This document shows, in pieces, positions 34,720 through 46,338 of a stretch of 64,000 nucleotides of DNA. Numbering within the stretch: the stretch's first letter is position 1; every line of letters begins with the position of its first letter. The notes under the pieces are model-generated. The model had not been told where the DNA came from, ran no database searches, and saw nothing but the letters and a program-made list of their open reading frames with translations. Source of the DNA: Isoetes taiwanensis (lineage: Eukaryota; Streptophyta; Lycopodiopsida; Isoetales; Isoetaceae). Both the position numbers and the translations under genes were made by a program. The stretch spans positions 21,703,863 through 21,767,862 of the forward strand of contig JAJEKV010000016.1 of the NCBI GenBank assembly GCA_021234155.1, written 5' to 3'.

Positions 34720-35016
34720 ACTTGTATCAGATTACAGTAAACAATTTGTGACCAATCAAAGTCACCAAATTTATCCTTCCAATATTATCACATGAATAGC
34801 ACAATATGAGATCAGACTGGACCTAGATTTCAGTCAACAACCTTTCACAAAGACTGTTCAATGTGCTACTTGTATCAGATTACAATCAGTCTTGTGTGAC
34901 CCATCAAAGTCACAATATATATTATTATCCAATATTTTCCAAATAGGTAACACTATAAGAGATTAAACTAGACTAAGATTTCAGCCAACAAGACTTCATA
35001 AAATCTGTTCCATGAG
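34720..35016. repeat. Imperfect tandem duplication of about 148 bp
   Basis: Units 34720-34867 and 34868-35016 both start ACTTGTATCAGATTACA and share the blocks ATCAAAGTCAC, CAATATT and GATTTCAG in order. They are diverged by roughly a fifth, so the duplication is old. Confidence 0.7.
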
Positions 35017-36634
35017 CATTCATTGCCAAATAAATGTATTGTTTATTAGTCTACCATGCCATGCATATGGTAAATATCAGAGAATTAAACCGTTTTGGTT
35101 CCAATTTTTATACAAGGAATGGATCTCACCAAAAGCATTAAAATGCACCACACCAAGCTCAGCCCTTCACATGGTCTCAAGATTGTAGCATATAGACCAG
35201 CCGAAAAACAATTTAGGAGAGAGAATTCCGGTTACCTGCACCCAAACAATGCATAAGTTAGCATGATAATGGTAACCACGCACGGGGCATCAGGTAAGCA
35301 GTGGAAAACTCTAGCTTATCGCCCTTCACCTATAATTTTTAGCTGGATTCATTAATCCTAAATCCATAAAAGCCTTACCATTTTAATGGGCTAGAGTGAG
35401 CTGAAACAGGCTCAGATTTCATCTAACAGAAAATAACCTTCATTTTATTTGTATTAACTGAGCCAAAATCAGATTAATAATAATAATAATAAAAATAAAG
35501 GACTGATATATCCCATACTATACTTCATGAGGCATTACCAAAACTAAGATAATATAAAACCAATACATTCTCATTATGGTAATACGGGTCATATCACTTC
35601 AGTCCCAATGAAGACTCAGCCCAAGCTTAAAGGATAAATGGATACCAGCATGGCTCAATCTTCAGTCACATCAAAATTTAACTTACTCTAACCCTATGTT
35701 CAGAATCGTCCAAAAGTAGTTTTTGTACAACAAAACCACTGCATGCATGGATAAATGCAGTGACAAATTACCCATCATATTATTCTTCTCTACTATAGAG
35801 ATGTGCCCGATTTTAGCTTCTTATGGACAAAATGAGACATTGGGAAGAGCAGTTATGCCTAAGTACCTGCATCTCTCTCATATATTGACTATGAATACTC
35901 CAACAGGACTAGGTCCTATGCAAATCTAATGATCCAAAGCTTCCCCCTCCATCCTGTCTGAATGGATGGTTATGTGATCGTCCAACCTATATGCCCATTC
36001 CCCATGGGTTGTAAGTTTACGAGTTGGAACACTCCAGGGATCTAAGAGCAGCAGGCAAGCTGAGGTACAAAGAAATTGAAAATTAGAAGTAAAACAAATG
36101 GCTGCCAAGTCCAGTTAAATGCATACTAATCTGGGCCATCCAAAGTATCTGGATCATTGGTTTAGCACACTACGTTTATTTTAACTTGCATGAAATATGG
36201 ATTGAGGTATATCTAGATGCTAAAGGCTTGGCATAAAACAATAGTTTAAGAGCAATGAAATAAATGGTGAGACATAAACTGTGCTCTCATATCTTATTGC
36301 TTTTTCCAGACCACTACTAGTATGTATATTCTCTCCTTTTGTTTAAAATACCATGTCCAACATGTAGAACACGTGAACTTGAAAATGGCATCCCCATCAA
36401 AGCGTGGCCTCCATTAATGCCACTCCCTTTAAGTTTGCTCCAATTATGCAGAGCCCTGCTGCAAAATTGACCCGTGTTATCAATTTAAAAATCGGTAGTT
36501 GTGAAATGAAGACACATAAATTTCATGCAAATTCAAACCTTGAGATCATATTCTCAAACCTAAAATTTATCATTGTTATTAATACGAGCAGAGCTATTGA
36601 TTATGATGTAATGGAAAGAACAATACTCTTTTAC
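35017..36634. other. No gene seen; possible distal part of the squalene synthase relic
   Basis: Mostly AT-rich. A TAA microsatellite lies near 35475-35500. A minus-strand segment near 36400-36460 follows an acceptor-like TTTTGCAG and could be a decayed last exon of the squalene synthase relic, but the match is too weak to call. Confidence 0.35.
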
Positions 36635-37495
36635 CAGAGCTTATCTTCACAACGCCTTTGAAGACCTGAGCATTATTATAGAAGAGAGAAAGGGTAGCCA
36701 TTGCCATAATCTATACAAATATCATTAATATACAATCTTAGTGAAAATAAATGAGGCAACACATTATACCTGTGGAATAGCATTGCATTGGAAAATAGAA
36801 AAACTCTTTAGAGCTGACACATACTAGAGACTGTCCTTAGCATGCCTAAGAGCATCTGTGATCATGTTATTAAGACATGCAACAACAACTGCTTCATTTT
36901 TCTTTTTCTTGAAATCCTATTCATACACATTGCAATGTCACACGCCACATGCTTCAATCGTAATACAACTTCTCTGAAAACTAACTATATTGGCACAGTC
37001 AGGTACAAAAATATTGATGTTCTAAGACAACGTTCTTACCTCAAGGGAAGCTCCATATTTTCCCCAAATTTCACGTGGTCAAAACATGCGTGGCACTGAC
37101 AACTCGATAATATCCTCCAAATAGTCTCTTGTAACATTTACTTTCTGTCCAGCATAAAAGTCATTATGTCTAGGAAAAAACCACTTGGTTAACAAATGAA
37201 ATCAAAACAACCTGCAAAAAAAGGTCCATCGAATTTGAGAGCGAATCGGATGCTAGATCCTCAAGGCCTGACTCAGCAAAAAGTCGAGACAAGCCACAAC
37301 CAACAAGCCCCGCCACATAATGGCAATATTCATCATAGTCGGTAACTGTTTCAACCTGTAATAAATGTTAGACAATAACACTAATTACTAGCATGCTTTT
37401 AGCTAAACATTATGGGCACAAAACAGACCTCTGCAACAATGAATTTTTCCATTCCAGCGCCCATCTTCTTTGTTGCTGCGATAACATCTTGATAC
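36635..37495 (-). pseudogene. Squalene synthase pseudogene fragment, five exons
   Basis: Five minus-strand exons with GT-AG borders encode the middle of squalene synthase, the enzyme joining two farnesyl diphosphates on the ER for sterol synthesis. Exons are 37429-37495 (YQDVIAATKKMGAGMEKF), 37212-37355 ([21 protein letters not shown] and SDSLSNSM), 37040-37144 (RDYLEDI, the second Asp-rich substrate motif), 36770-36916 (ending ALKSFSIFQCNAIPQ) and 36635-36710 (IMAMATLSLFYNNAQVFKGV). The three middle exons are exactly 144, 105 and 147 bp, the sizes expected from the family. A TGA at 37079-37081 replaces the Trp of MFWP, and a TAG at 36824-36826 lies in the CLKYMSAL block. The first exons and the C-terminal end were not found. 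Retained introns mean a duplicated gene copy, not a processed one. Confidence 0.88.
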
Positions 37496-37755
37496 CTGCA
37501 GACAACATTAACATTTACATTATAAAGCAAGATTTCATTTATTGGAGAGAATAACATGATTTTGAGAATTTCAAGCACAGCTAATTTGCTCAAGCACAAA
37601 GACTCTTACCTACTTCTCAAGTCCAAGATACATGATTACGCATGATACATATATCCATACAAATTATGCATTATACTTGTACGTGTACATGATACTTGTA
37701 CGTTCTTAATAATAGTGCTACAATCCACACCAATAATTCACATCAATAATTTTAC

Positions 37756-38046
37756 TTGACTATAAAAGCAGCTCCATTCGGTGGTAGAGATCATTCATCT
37801 CCCATGGTCTATTTGCCTACTCGTCTGGAGCACATCGAGGCAATCAAGTGCTCCATGAGCTATAATGATCTTGTTGGTTGCGTAATAAGGGGAATTCGTC
37901 TTGATCCCTACCTGCAATCGAAAGCTAATGGTGCTGAGATTCATTGCCTCGGGCTAACTCGTGTTGTGATCCACCTTAATTGGATTCCTGAGCGCGACAT
38001 CTATGAGCTGAATGGGATCAACTCAGCGGGTGTTGATGATGAGTGA
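37756..38046 (+). CDS. Unidentified 96-codon open frame
   Basis: The frame starts at an ATG and ends in TGA, with a GC content above its surroundings and a coding-like codon mix (PTRLEHIEAIKCSMSYNDLVG). I do not recognise it. It lies just upstream, in the squalene synthase relic's sense, of that relic and next to another coding relic at 38190-38775, so it may belong to an inserted mobile element. It has no signal peptide, membrane segment or metal-binding pattern. Confidence 0.3.
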   Translation: MTIKAAPFGGRDHSSPMVYLPTRLEHIEAIKCSMSYNDLVGCVIRGIRLDPYLQSKANGAEIHCLGLTRVVIHLNWIPERDIYELNGINSAGVDDE

Positions 38047-38189
38047 ATCACCTATTCAGCAATATATAATGTAGTGATCTTCTGGCATATAAGATATAGT
38101 AATATATAAGAGCACTTGTATTAATCTGAAAATTGCAGAGAGTAATAAAAAACAACTACTTTAATGTACCTTGAAGACTCAAGTCTCTT

Positions 38190-38775
38190 CTCCGTCCTCT
38201 GAGGCCTCTTTGGCCAGTAATTCCTGTAACTGAGCCGCTACACTTGCAGGTATCACTACCATATGAGGCTTGTCCTTGACTGACCAACCATAGTCTATAT
38301 TTTTGAGATGTTGATAACGTGGCCTGTCATTCGGATTTGGCCTCCACCTTTTATGCCAGCAGTCTCTATACTGTTGTTCATAAGAGGTACCTTTTCTTGC
38401 TATCGGCTCCTACCAAGACACAAACACCTCTTCGTAGTGGAGAAGAGTTGGGTCTTGCACAGGGTCCTCTTCAGCAAAGGCCATCCATGCAGGAGATGAG
38501 TCTCCTGGTCTAATGAGCAAGAGCATACCCTTACTTTGACATCCTAGTATGGGTCGAATGTTTCAACTGGGTTCTGTGGTTTATCCTTTGCAGGGCTGAC
38601 ATAGTGCGGACGTGTTACGTACTCATCAAACATTACTGGCTCAGGCTCCATTAGCACGGACTGTCTAGTGAGAGGCCAGAAGTCTCTAATTTCCTGTGTC
38701 CAGATGGGACCTGTCCAAGTGTATGCATCAGAGTCGACCAGTAGTCAATAACCTCATTCATGTAGGCATTAGACC
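38190..38775 (-). pseudogene. Unassigned protein-coding relic, minus strand
   Basis: Minus-strand segments in three phases read as one protein: AYMNEVIDYWSTLMHTLGQV, then TQEIRDFWPLTRQSVLMEPE and DEYVTRPHYVSPAKDK, then MLLLIRPGDSSPAWMAF to HYEEVFVSW, a TAG, and SYEQQYRDCWHKRWRPNPND, ending LQELLAKEASEDGEET and a stop at about 38187. At least two frameshifts and one stop are present. The aromatic-rich style suggests a plant transposon-associated protein, but I cannot name the family. Confidence 0.5.
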
Positions 38776-40510
38776 ATGAGTTCAAACCGCCATGAGATAT
38801 GTTCACAAGGCCCCCAAAATTTAACAACTATCAATTTTTTAGAACAATTTTTGCATGAAACCATTAAAATAAAGTAATGTTACTTTGTGGGTTAATATGT
38901 TGATTAACTAGGAATGGTTACATAGTGTGGTTCTTACTTATGATTTATTGTTCGAGTTTGTTACCACAGTTCACCATCATAGTTATTTATGGTAGTTAGA
39001 TTGTATGGTTTAATACTTTGTTTTTAATAGTGCTTTATAACTGTGTTTTAAGTATGTGATCCAATTAATAATGTAGGACATAAACCAGTAATGATTCTTG
39101 TGTTAAATGCTTGTGCAATTTATAGTGGTTGTTTAATAAGTTGTTTATATTCTTTTATAAGAACAAATGTTGTCCATTACAATAAAATGTTTCAGTGTTT
39201 GTTCAAAAACTATAGGTTAAACGTCATTGGTCTTTTCATTAAGATAATGAAGGTTTGATTCTTTAACTTACATGATCTTAATCATAAATCATTGATGTTT
39301 CAAGTATACAATTGGTATTGGTTTATTAGACAAAGACATGGGAACCATTGCCAATAAGCTGGCATAAACGGCTAGAAATTTATGCAAAAATTGGTTATGG
39401 TTTTCCATCAAAACTCTTAATGCTTTTGGTCTATAATTGTTATTGGTTAAAACATCAAACTTTTATATTAAAACATCTATATTAAAACATCAAACTTTTT
39501 GTTACAACCACATATATGTGCTCATAGAAGTTCAATTTATTACTTCACAAAATTAGCATACATCAAGGGCCCAGGGATTTGAACCCTAGTATTTCCATCC
39601 ATGTAGAACCGATGCAATACAAATTGATTGAAACAACATAGATAATATCTTAGACACGGAAGGATTAATCGTCAACTACACAAACATCAACAAAGAGTGT
39701 CTTATCCTAACATATATAAAATTTTAACATTTCCAGAATTTTACTTTCAAAAATTTCGAAACAGGGTTTTGTAAAATGTAGCTACAAGCTTGTGCTAGGC
39801 CCTCTGAAAATTCCAATTTCTTGCTATTTTTTGGCACACTTACTGCATAATACTATAAATTGAACTGTAGTATCACTTACTACTTAAAATGTCTCTTTTG
39901 TTTCTCTAGAAGGCATTTGTTTTCACAGCATCTCTCAACTGGATACAACGAAAGATTTAATAGTTGATCATACATTAAGAAATTGAATGCTAGACCAATT
40001 ACTTATTTGAAATATACTTCTTGTATGCAGTAAAATACCTTAAAATGCCCTCATTCTCATAGCCAAATCCTGAGCTCCTGGCATTCTGCAATGTCATTAA
40101 CAAAAATTAGAAAGAAACGGTGATGTTGTTTCATCATTCTTTGCCCATATTAAAGTACAAGGATGCTTGATACCTTCATGGGAGGGTATTTCAAAATGGA
40201 GCACGGTTGTGAGCTAGTCCAGAAGCATTGATTCTAAACGATCAAATATGAGCTCTACAAAATGAAAAAATGATGCAGCAGACATGAAAATGACAAAGCA
40301 CCCCATGTGCAAAAATAGACATGCAGATTGACATGGTATACATGAGGAATTCAGAGGAACAAAAAATTATGAAAATCACAAGGGGAAAAGCCCCATGCTT
40401 GGCATAACATCATAGTTATATCTCATGTGCCACCCCTAAAACAATGCAAAAGGAAATCATAAGCATATTAAAAGAGGAAAATCTTCAGTACATCTGAAGG
40501 AGATCTACCT
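38776..40510. other. AT-rich DNA; two short exon-like islands, no gene called
   Basis: Minus-strand islands flanked by splice-like signals occur at about 40040-40082 (acceptor CATTGCAG, coding ARSSGFGYENEGILR, donor GTATTT) and about 40172-40260 (ending FEIPSHE before GTATCA). They are too short to identify and may belong to the transcript of the Cys-rich gene or to nothing. Confidence 0.35.
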
Positions 40511-40943
40511 TCAGTATTTTCCAGAGTTGCAAGTTCCTCCATTGGTACATTTGTCACATGTATCAGTGCTCATAGAGCAAGCTTTGCCGCGGGTGCAAAC
40601 TCCGCTCTGTGAACATTTCTCACAATTAAGCTCGTGATATTTGCCACATGTGCAGGTTCCTCCATTGGCACATTTGTCATGAATTGTCTGCGCGAAAACA
40701 GATGCATAGAAAAGACATGCTAAACATAAGAAAAAAACATACTAGACATGGCTTAGCACATGCTCAAACTCAAGAATCGCATTTTCAAGCTTAGCCATAG
40801 CTCAATCCACATAAATCAAGCATAAAGATTGTAGATTGCAAAAGAAAGAAAGAAAGATTGTAGGTTAATGCACTAACCTGTTGTCTCCAGTAGTGCTCAG
40901 ATCAATCTGAGCCTTCTTGGTGCATTTGCCACTGTCACCACAG
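40511..40943 (-). CDS. Cys-rich, metallothionein-like exon pair (partial gene)
   Basis: The upstream exon (about 40943 down to 40878 or 40874) follows acceptor TTTGGTTTAG and encodes CGDSGKCTKKAQIDLSTTGD, much like the start of plant type-3 metallothioneins (C-x-D-x-x-x-CTKK). The next exon (40687-40511) has three repeats of the pattern K-C-x-x-G/S-G-x-C-x-x-G-K (KCANGGTCTCGK, KCSQSGVCTRGK, KCTNGGTCNSGK) and ends with TGA. Metallothioneins chelate Cu or Zn through such Cys. With the obvious donor after AACAG the frames do not join; a weaker donor four bases later (TTA before GTGCAT) restores the frame. The first exon with the ATG was not found. It is either a real gene with a distant first exon or a recent pseudogene; an EGF-like module is the alternative. 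Confidence 0.5.
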
Positions 40944-41234
40944 CTAAACCAAAATCGAAAGCTTTAGATCAAAGAAACGACTAAAGATTCCTAAAACTCG
41001 CGCGTTGCTAAGAATTCTCAAAGCAAGACCTGCTGGATGATCACAAAGTGCAAGAACCTAGAAGTAACAACTTGTGAATTGCATATAATTGATTTTTCAA
41101 AAGTGTGCACGTACCTCCCAGAAATATGTAATAGGTTGTCTGTGACACAGCCACCGAAAAGTTCATGTTATCATGTTCATAAGTTCTTCAAATTTAGAAT
41201 GTTTTTGCAGCAGCATTGGATCGAAACCATTTAA

Positions 41235-41640
41235 CAAAAGCTATCACTTTATCATCCTATCACTTATCATTGTGTCTCAGACACCAAAATATCTTAGATT
41301 TATTGCACCATTGGCATTGATAAGAATGTTGAATAATGGTTTAGATAAACAAACCAAGGAAAGATGAATGTGCTGTAAGATGAACAGCACTGCGACATCA
41401 ACGGTTGTCACCATTCGTGATCCTCTGCCACTGCTACAAAAAGATACGCATCAGGAAAGCTATCACTTATTCAATCTGAGACACCAGAATATCTTAGATT
41501 TATTGTACCACTGGCATCAATAAGAATGTTGAACAACGATTTAGATAAAACAAACCAATGAATGTGCTGGAAGATGAACAACACTGCAACATCAGCAGAT
41601 CTCACCATTCATGATCCGTTGCCATTGCTGAATCGCCAAA
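41235..41640. repeat. Imperfect tandem duplication of about 200 bp
   Basis: Units at about 41235-41450 and 41453-41640 share GAATATCTTAGATTTATTG-type blocks, AAGAATGTTGAA, GATGAATGTGCTG, AGATGAACA and TCACCATTC in order. Confidence 0.75.
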
Positions 41641-42404
41641 CGAGCATAATAGAGCATCAGAACCTGGATGACCTAAATCAAAAGCAAAAAAAGGGGGAGG
41701 AATTAGCAAAAGCGGATCATTTAGCAGAGTCGACAGCATCACCTTCATTTTCGTGTAGTAGGCATTTGCGGTAAAACACACGATACTCACCTGATGTGAA
41801 AATCTCGCCCTAAGAAGAAAGCTAATAAGGAAGCAGTCTGCCGAGAAGTAGAGCCGCTGCCTGCGCCGCGTTCAAAGCACAAAAAAAAAGGAAAGGATTT
41901 TAGGTTTTCCCTGCCTTTTCTGTTTTGTTTACTTTTGAAAATGATGGGTACTTTGCTTCTCTGGTCGAAATGCAAAATTTATAGTCTAGAATTTTAGATG
42001 TAAAAAATATTTAGTAGGAAAATCCGGCATAATAATCTATAATAAATTTATTTAACTTTACATAGGTAGCAAATTATTTGGTAAACCTTATAAAGTTTAT
42101 CAAACCTTAACTGGTAGGCTTTCCAATCCAAGTGATGCCCACCATTGATTGAAGCCTTGTGAAGAGCATAACAGACACCCAACCCACCCCACAGAGATGA
42201 AGAGGCAGCTGAAAATGTGGAAACAGGCAGCGTCTATCTTTGTTTGCACTTTGAGCACCGTATTCAGCCTCGAAGCTGATAATCCAGCTTTGGAAGGTGA
42301 CGAATCTGTGATAATCCAGCTGTTGAGTGATAATCAAGCTATGGGACATGATTAATCTAGCTGTGGGTGCAGGAATGGGTGAGGAAACTTGTCTGCTGGT
42401 TAAA

Positions 42405-42508
42405 GGGGATAAACACCCCTACTTGCCCCTTACAGCAGATAAACGGGCTGGCCCCTCCAGGATCGCCCATTTATCTGTTGTAAGGGGCTCGCAGGGGTGT
42501 TTATCCCC
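42405..42508. repeat. 104-bp near-perfect hairpin (foldback element)
   Basis: Arms 42405-42448 and 42465-42508 are 44 bases each and pair at 39 of 44 positions across a 16-base loop. The ends are GGGGATAAACACCCC and its complement. The block is unlike its flanks in being GC-rich. It could be a tiny MITE or a small-RNA precursor. No target duplication is clear. Confidence 0.85.
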
Positions 42509-42728
42509 CGCATGCTTTTCCTATTATAGGCAATAGTTCACTTAATTTTTAGATATAGGGGTTACCTAACCTTGTTGATGATAGTATATTGTACATTAGT
42601 CTTGCATAATATGTCAACAAACATTTGTAGCACGTATTTTTTTTGAAGCACTTATTGTTGCATGCGTATGAAATATAGATGTCACACTTTACAATCAACA
42701 CAACCTACTCACAAATACGTGTACAACT

Positions 42729-43210
42729 AAGTCATGATCATACACATTAGAGACCATTGGAAATGTTTATAATGAATACAAATATACAAGCCTTACTCGT
42801 GACCATTAGCAATACATCTTAGCATCCTTCTTCTAGCATCTAACCCAACATATGCCCACTTTGCACCTTACACCCATGGAAGCTGCAATAAGTCATGGTC
42901 ATACACATTATAGATTGTTGGCAATAATCACCTTTGTTTATAACGAATACAAATATACAAAGCCTTGCTCATGGCCATTAGCAATACACCTTAGCGTCCT
43001 CCTTCTAGCATCTAATCCAACGTATTCCCAACCTTATAGCTTGCACCCATGGAGGCCGCAACTAAGTCATGATCATATACATTATATGTTGTTTTGGCAA
43101 TAACAACCTTTGTTTATAATGAATACAAATATACAAGGCCTTGCTCATTTAGTATCAGCGAACTCAACATATGCCAACCTTGCAGCTTGCACCCATGGAA
43201 GCTCAACAAA
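42729..43210. repeat. Tandem array, about 2.7 units of 161-174 bp
   Basis: Units start AAGTCATGATCATACACATT at 42729, 42890 and 43064. Each continues through AATGAATACAAATATACAAG, a CCATTAGCAATACA block, TTCTAGCATCTAA and CACCCATGGA. The third unit is partly deleted in the middle and ends near 43210. The unit length is typical of plant satellites, but only three copies are here. Confidence 0.85.
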
Positions 43211-44324
43211 GAAATCTAAATAAGTACTACTACTTGAAATGTAACCAAACTCAGACGTTTCATGAACTCAAAGGCTATAATGCAATGATGACATGAACTT
43301 GTTGAAACAACACAGGACAACAAGCAAGATCTTAAACTCAAGGCTTCATCTATTAGGAGCTTCTCTATCTAAAGACTAGATGTGGGCCTCGTAGTTATTT
43401 GATTTCTAAAGCACCAGATTGTTGATAATACATGAATTGACATTGAAATAAAGACATTCTTTTGGTATGCATTAACTCAAGCACCAAATGAAAACATTGA
43501 AGGTCTTTTTTATTCTAACATTCGAATGTTATTTGTTCAAATCTTGAAAGTAGAAAAAACTTCCATTTTATAAGGGTTTATGGGAGGTTAAATCTAAAGA
43601 CAACATGAAGTGGGTCTAGTGGGAGGAGGTCAAAGGAAAGTTTCTTGCCAGTAGCAGTATGTTATAAGACGACATAATACTTGGCTAGAAGATGTCCTAG
43701 AGCGGCCGAATAAGCTTAAATATCGCTATAAATCTTTGTGTGTAGCTTAACTATCTTCTAATGTCCGCTAGCCAGTGCTCTTCCTCTAATGTTGTCAAGG
43801 AACCAGGATCGGATTGGACGGAACAAGCCAGGCTTGAACCTACGTTATCATAGGTGGACATCCATCGAAGAAGCAGACTCTAAAGCTGCCGCCAGAGAAG
43901 CCCAAACCCCCAAAGAAGCCAGCAAAAAGGAGAGCCAGCAAAAAGGAGAGCCAGAAACGAGCATTACGGGAGATTAGGCATTTCAGTAGCAGCCGGCTTT
44001 CCTTATTTCCCAGTCTGCCGTTAAGCCCAACTAGTCAGAGAAGTCATACAAGAGTACAACACCGGCATGAGGGTAAATGAGATGAGATGTCGACGACACT
44101 ACAGAAGAAGCAAAGCAAAAGTCGGGCAAAACACTTTGAAGATTCCAATACCGCGACTTTTGTACATGCTAAGAGGGTGACCTTAATGAAGACAGTAAAT
44201 TTTATAAATGATAAAATTTTGTTTAATACAAAGTGTTTTGTTATAAGTTATAAGTGTATTATTGATGTTAATTAGGTCGAAGTAGCAGCATCTGGCTTTT
44301 GTTTTAGTAAATTTGGACATTTGT
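43211..44324. other. Region before gypsy element 2; possible gag remnants
   Basis: A gag-like snippet (WEEVKGKFLASSS) lies near 43610-43650, and a Lys/Glu-rich open frame at 43789-43977 contains a doubled KKESQQKGEPE-type segment. Both may be decayed 5' parts of the gypsy element that follows, but no 5' LTR is visible. Confidence 0.4.
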
Positions 44325-44575
44325 AGGCCAAATTAGAGCCCAATCAGTTCTACAGGTTGCAGCAAAGCAACAAATCAGTCCAGAAATATACAGAGGAATT
44401 CATGAGGCTAAGGCTTTATGTGCTGAAGTTGAGTGAAAACCACACAGTAGAGAGCTATATTGAAGGATTGAATGAAGAGATCTGCAAGCTTGTAAGGGCA
44501 ATAAACCCCAAGACGGTGTCAGAAGCAGAATCCAAGGCAATAAGCTTGCAAGGAACGGGGCAGACCGAAACGTGA
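44325..44575 (+). pseudogene. Gag fragment of gypsy element 2
   Basis: The frame AKLEPNQFYRLQQSNKSVQK, then YTEEFMRLRLYVLKLSE and YIEGLNEEICKLVR, matches the core retrotransposon gag (capsid) pattern. It is followed out of frame near 44795-44850 by a nucleocapsid-like CFRC with no complete CCHC knuckle. Capsid function is lost. Confidence 0.8.
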
Positions 44576-45199
44576 AGGCGGGGAGGAGGCAGTAAAGATA
44601 CAGGATAAAGGTAAGGCAACAGGGAGTTATAGCCCTAGAGCAGCCAGCCCAGGTCCAGCTAAAGCCCCATATAGTGGCAACCATGGGAAGCAGCAGGAGA
44701 AGAAGCAGGCGTCCTTCAAAGACAAGCAAGGAGGGGTCAAACTACTCCAAAGCAGTGTGGTCCTTTTGCAAGCAATGCCCAAGGAGAAGAGACAAGAGTG
44801 CATAGAGAAGCAGCTTTGCTTCAGATGCTTCCAACCAAAGCCTGGGGACGGAACCGCGCCGTCATGAGCGCGGCGCTTCGAGGAGTTGGGTGGATGGGAC
44901 ACTCACCGACGACGGCGACGGGGCAAAGACGCTGACTATATTCGGGATGAGTGTCACATTTTGCTGCCATAGATGTTGAACAAGCGGTAACATCGCAAGA
45001 TAAGGTAATTTTCCACGATAGAAAAGGCCAAGGCCAAGTCTTTCATAGTTCGATAGACTCGGTGAAGTAGCCACAACTTTCGTCCCCAAGAATGGTTGAG
45101 ATGTTGAAGCTGAAACCATTGAAGTCAAAGCCGAGGCCCGTGTAGTGTTAGCAAGTGGAGCGATGAAGGCAACGGCGGCAGTAAGAGAATAAACTTCGA

Positions 45200-45360
45200 C
45201 GTCGACTTGCCGGGGATTAATATCCGGATGGGGCGAAGTGATGGGCATCGGGGAAGTCACGACTTGATCATAGGAATGGAGTATCTTGGACCAAATAGGG
45301 CCATCATTGATTTCATGGAAGCGAAGGTGACCCTCACAACGCCCGACGGCAAAATCATTG
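45200..45360 (+). pseudogene. Protease-end remnant of gypsy element 2
   Basis: The plus frame reads DLIIGMEYLGPNRAIIDFME and VTLTTPDGKIIEIHGKEV, corresponding to the GMDWL...IDC-type end of gypsy protease. The catalytic DSG motif upstream is not recognisable. Confidence 0.6.
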
Positions 45361-45606
45361 AGATCCACGGTAAAGAAGTTGTTCCCATCATGCGGTGTAT
45401 GTCTAGCAAGCGGCTGCTCAAGTGCATAAAAAGCGGCAGGTAGCATATATCTTCAAGCTTGAGATCGAAGAGCCCGAAGTCGGAAAGAAAGCAAGGAAGA
45501 TAAGGTGCTCGACAAGTTGATTTGATTGCATTGCTAAGTTGATTCTGAGTTCCATGATCTCTTCGAGGCGAGATCAAGCAGCTTCCTCCTTGGAGTCGAG
45601 TGTGAG

Positions 45607-46336
45607 ATGGCACTCGAACCGAGAACGGCCGACGAGAGCAAGGCTCCATACAGAATGACAACGCAGGAGCTGACGGAGCTAAAGAAGCAATCGCAGGAGT
45701 TGCTCGACCTAGGCTTCATTAGACCTAGCGTCTCACCATTTGGGGCACCTATTCTTTTTGTAAAGAAGAAGGATGGCAGCTTGAGGATGTGCATAGATTA
45801 CAGGCAGTTGAACAAGCACACCATCAAGAATAAGTATGCGCTCCCCAGATCGGATGACTTAATGGATCAGCTCCAAGGGGCAAAAGTCTTCTCCAAAATT
45901 GACCTAAGGTCGGGCTACCATCAAATCAGGATCAAGAAAGAAGACGTCCACAAAACGGCTTTCAGGACCAGGTATGGCATTTAGTTTATCGAATGCCCCA
46001 GCAACGTTCATAAGGCTCATGAACGACATCTTCAGGGAGTTCTTAGACACCTTCGTGATAGTATTCTTTGATGACATTTTGGTGTATAGCAGATCCCTTG
46101 AAGAGCATGTACAACACCTAAGGAGGATGCTCGAGAAGTTGAGAAGGCACTAGTTGTACGCCAAGTTGTCGAAGTGCCACTTCGCAACAGAGAGGGTGGA
46201 ATACCTGGGTCATGTAATTTCAGCAGAAGGAATTTCGACGGATCCTGCCAAAATTGAAGCAGTGATACAGTGGCTGGCACCAAAGAATGTCCATGAGGTC
46301 AGAAGCTTTCTTGGCCTAGCAGGTACTACAGGAAGT
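45607..46336 (+). pseudogene. Reverse transcriptase of gypsy element 2, frameshifted
   Basis: Frame 45607-45984 carries [57 protein letters not shown] and [14 protein letters not shown], the conserved N-terminal half. It breaks after FRTRYGI at 45981. In other phases follow [18 protein letters not shown] (with catalytic DD, position about 46068), a TAG at about 46152, and [20 protein letters not shown] with [16 protein letters not shown] to the thumb region. It is a recognisable but dead enzyme; the downstream frame is intact. Confidence 0.9.
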
Positions 46337-46338
46337 TT

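Noticed and set aside
36400-36470. Possible last exon of squalene synthase relic
   Set aside because: An acceptor-like TTTTGCAG is present but the following codons match the family only weakly in any frame.
45000-45446. Long minus-strand frame over the gypsy protease region
   Set aside because: The plus strand carries recognisable protease-end sequence in the correct order of the element, so the minus frame is a shadow.
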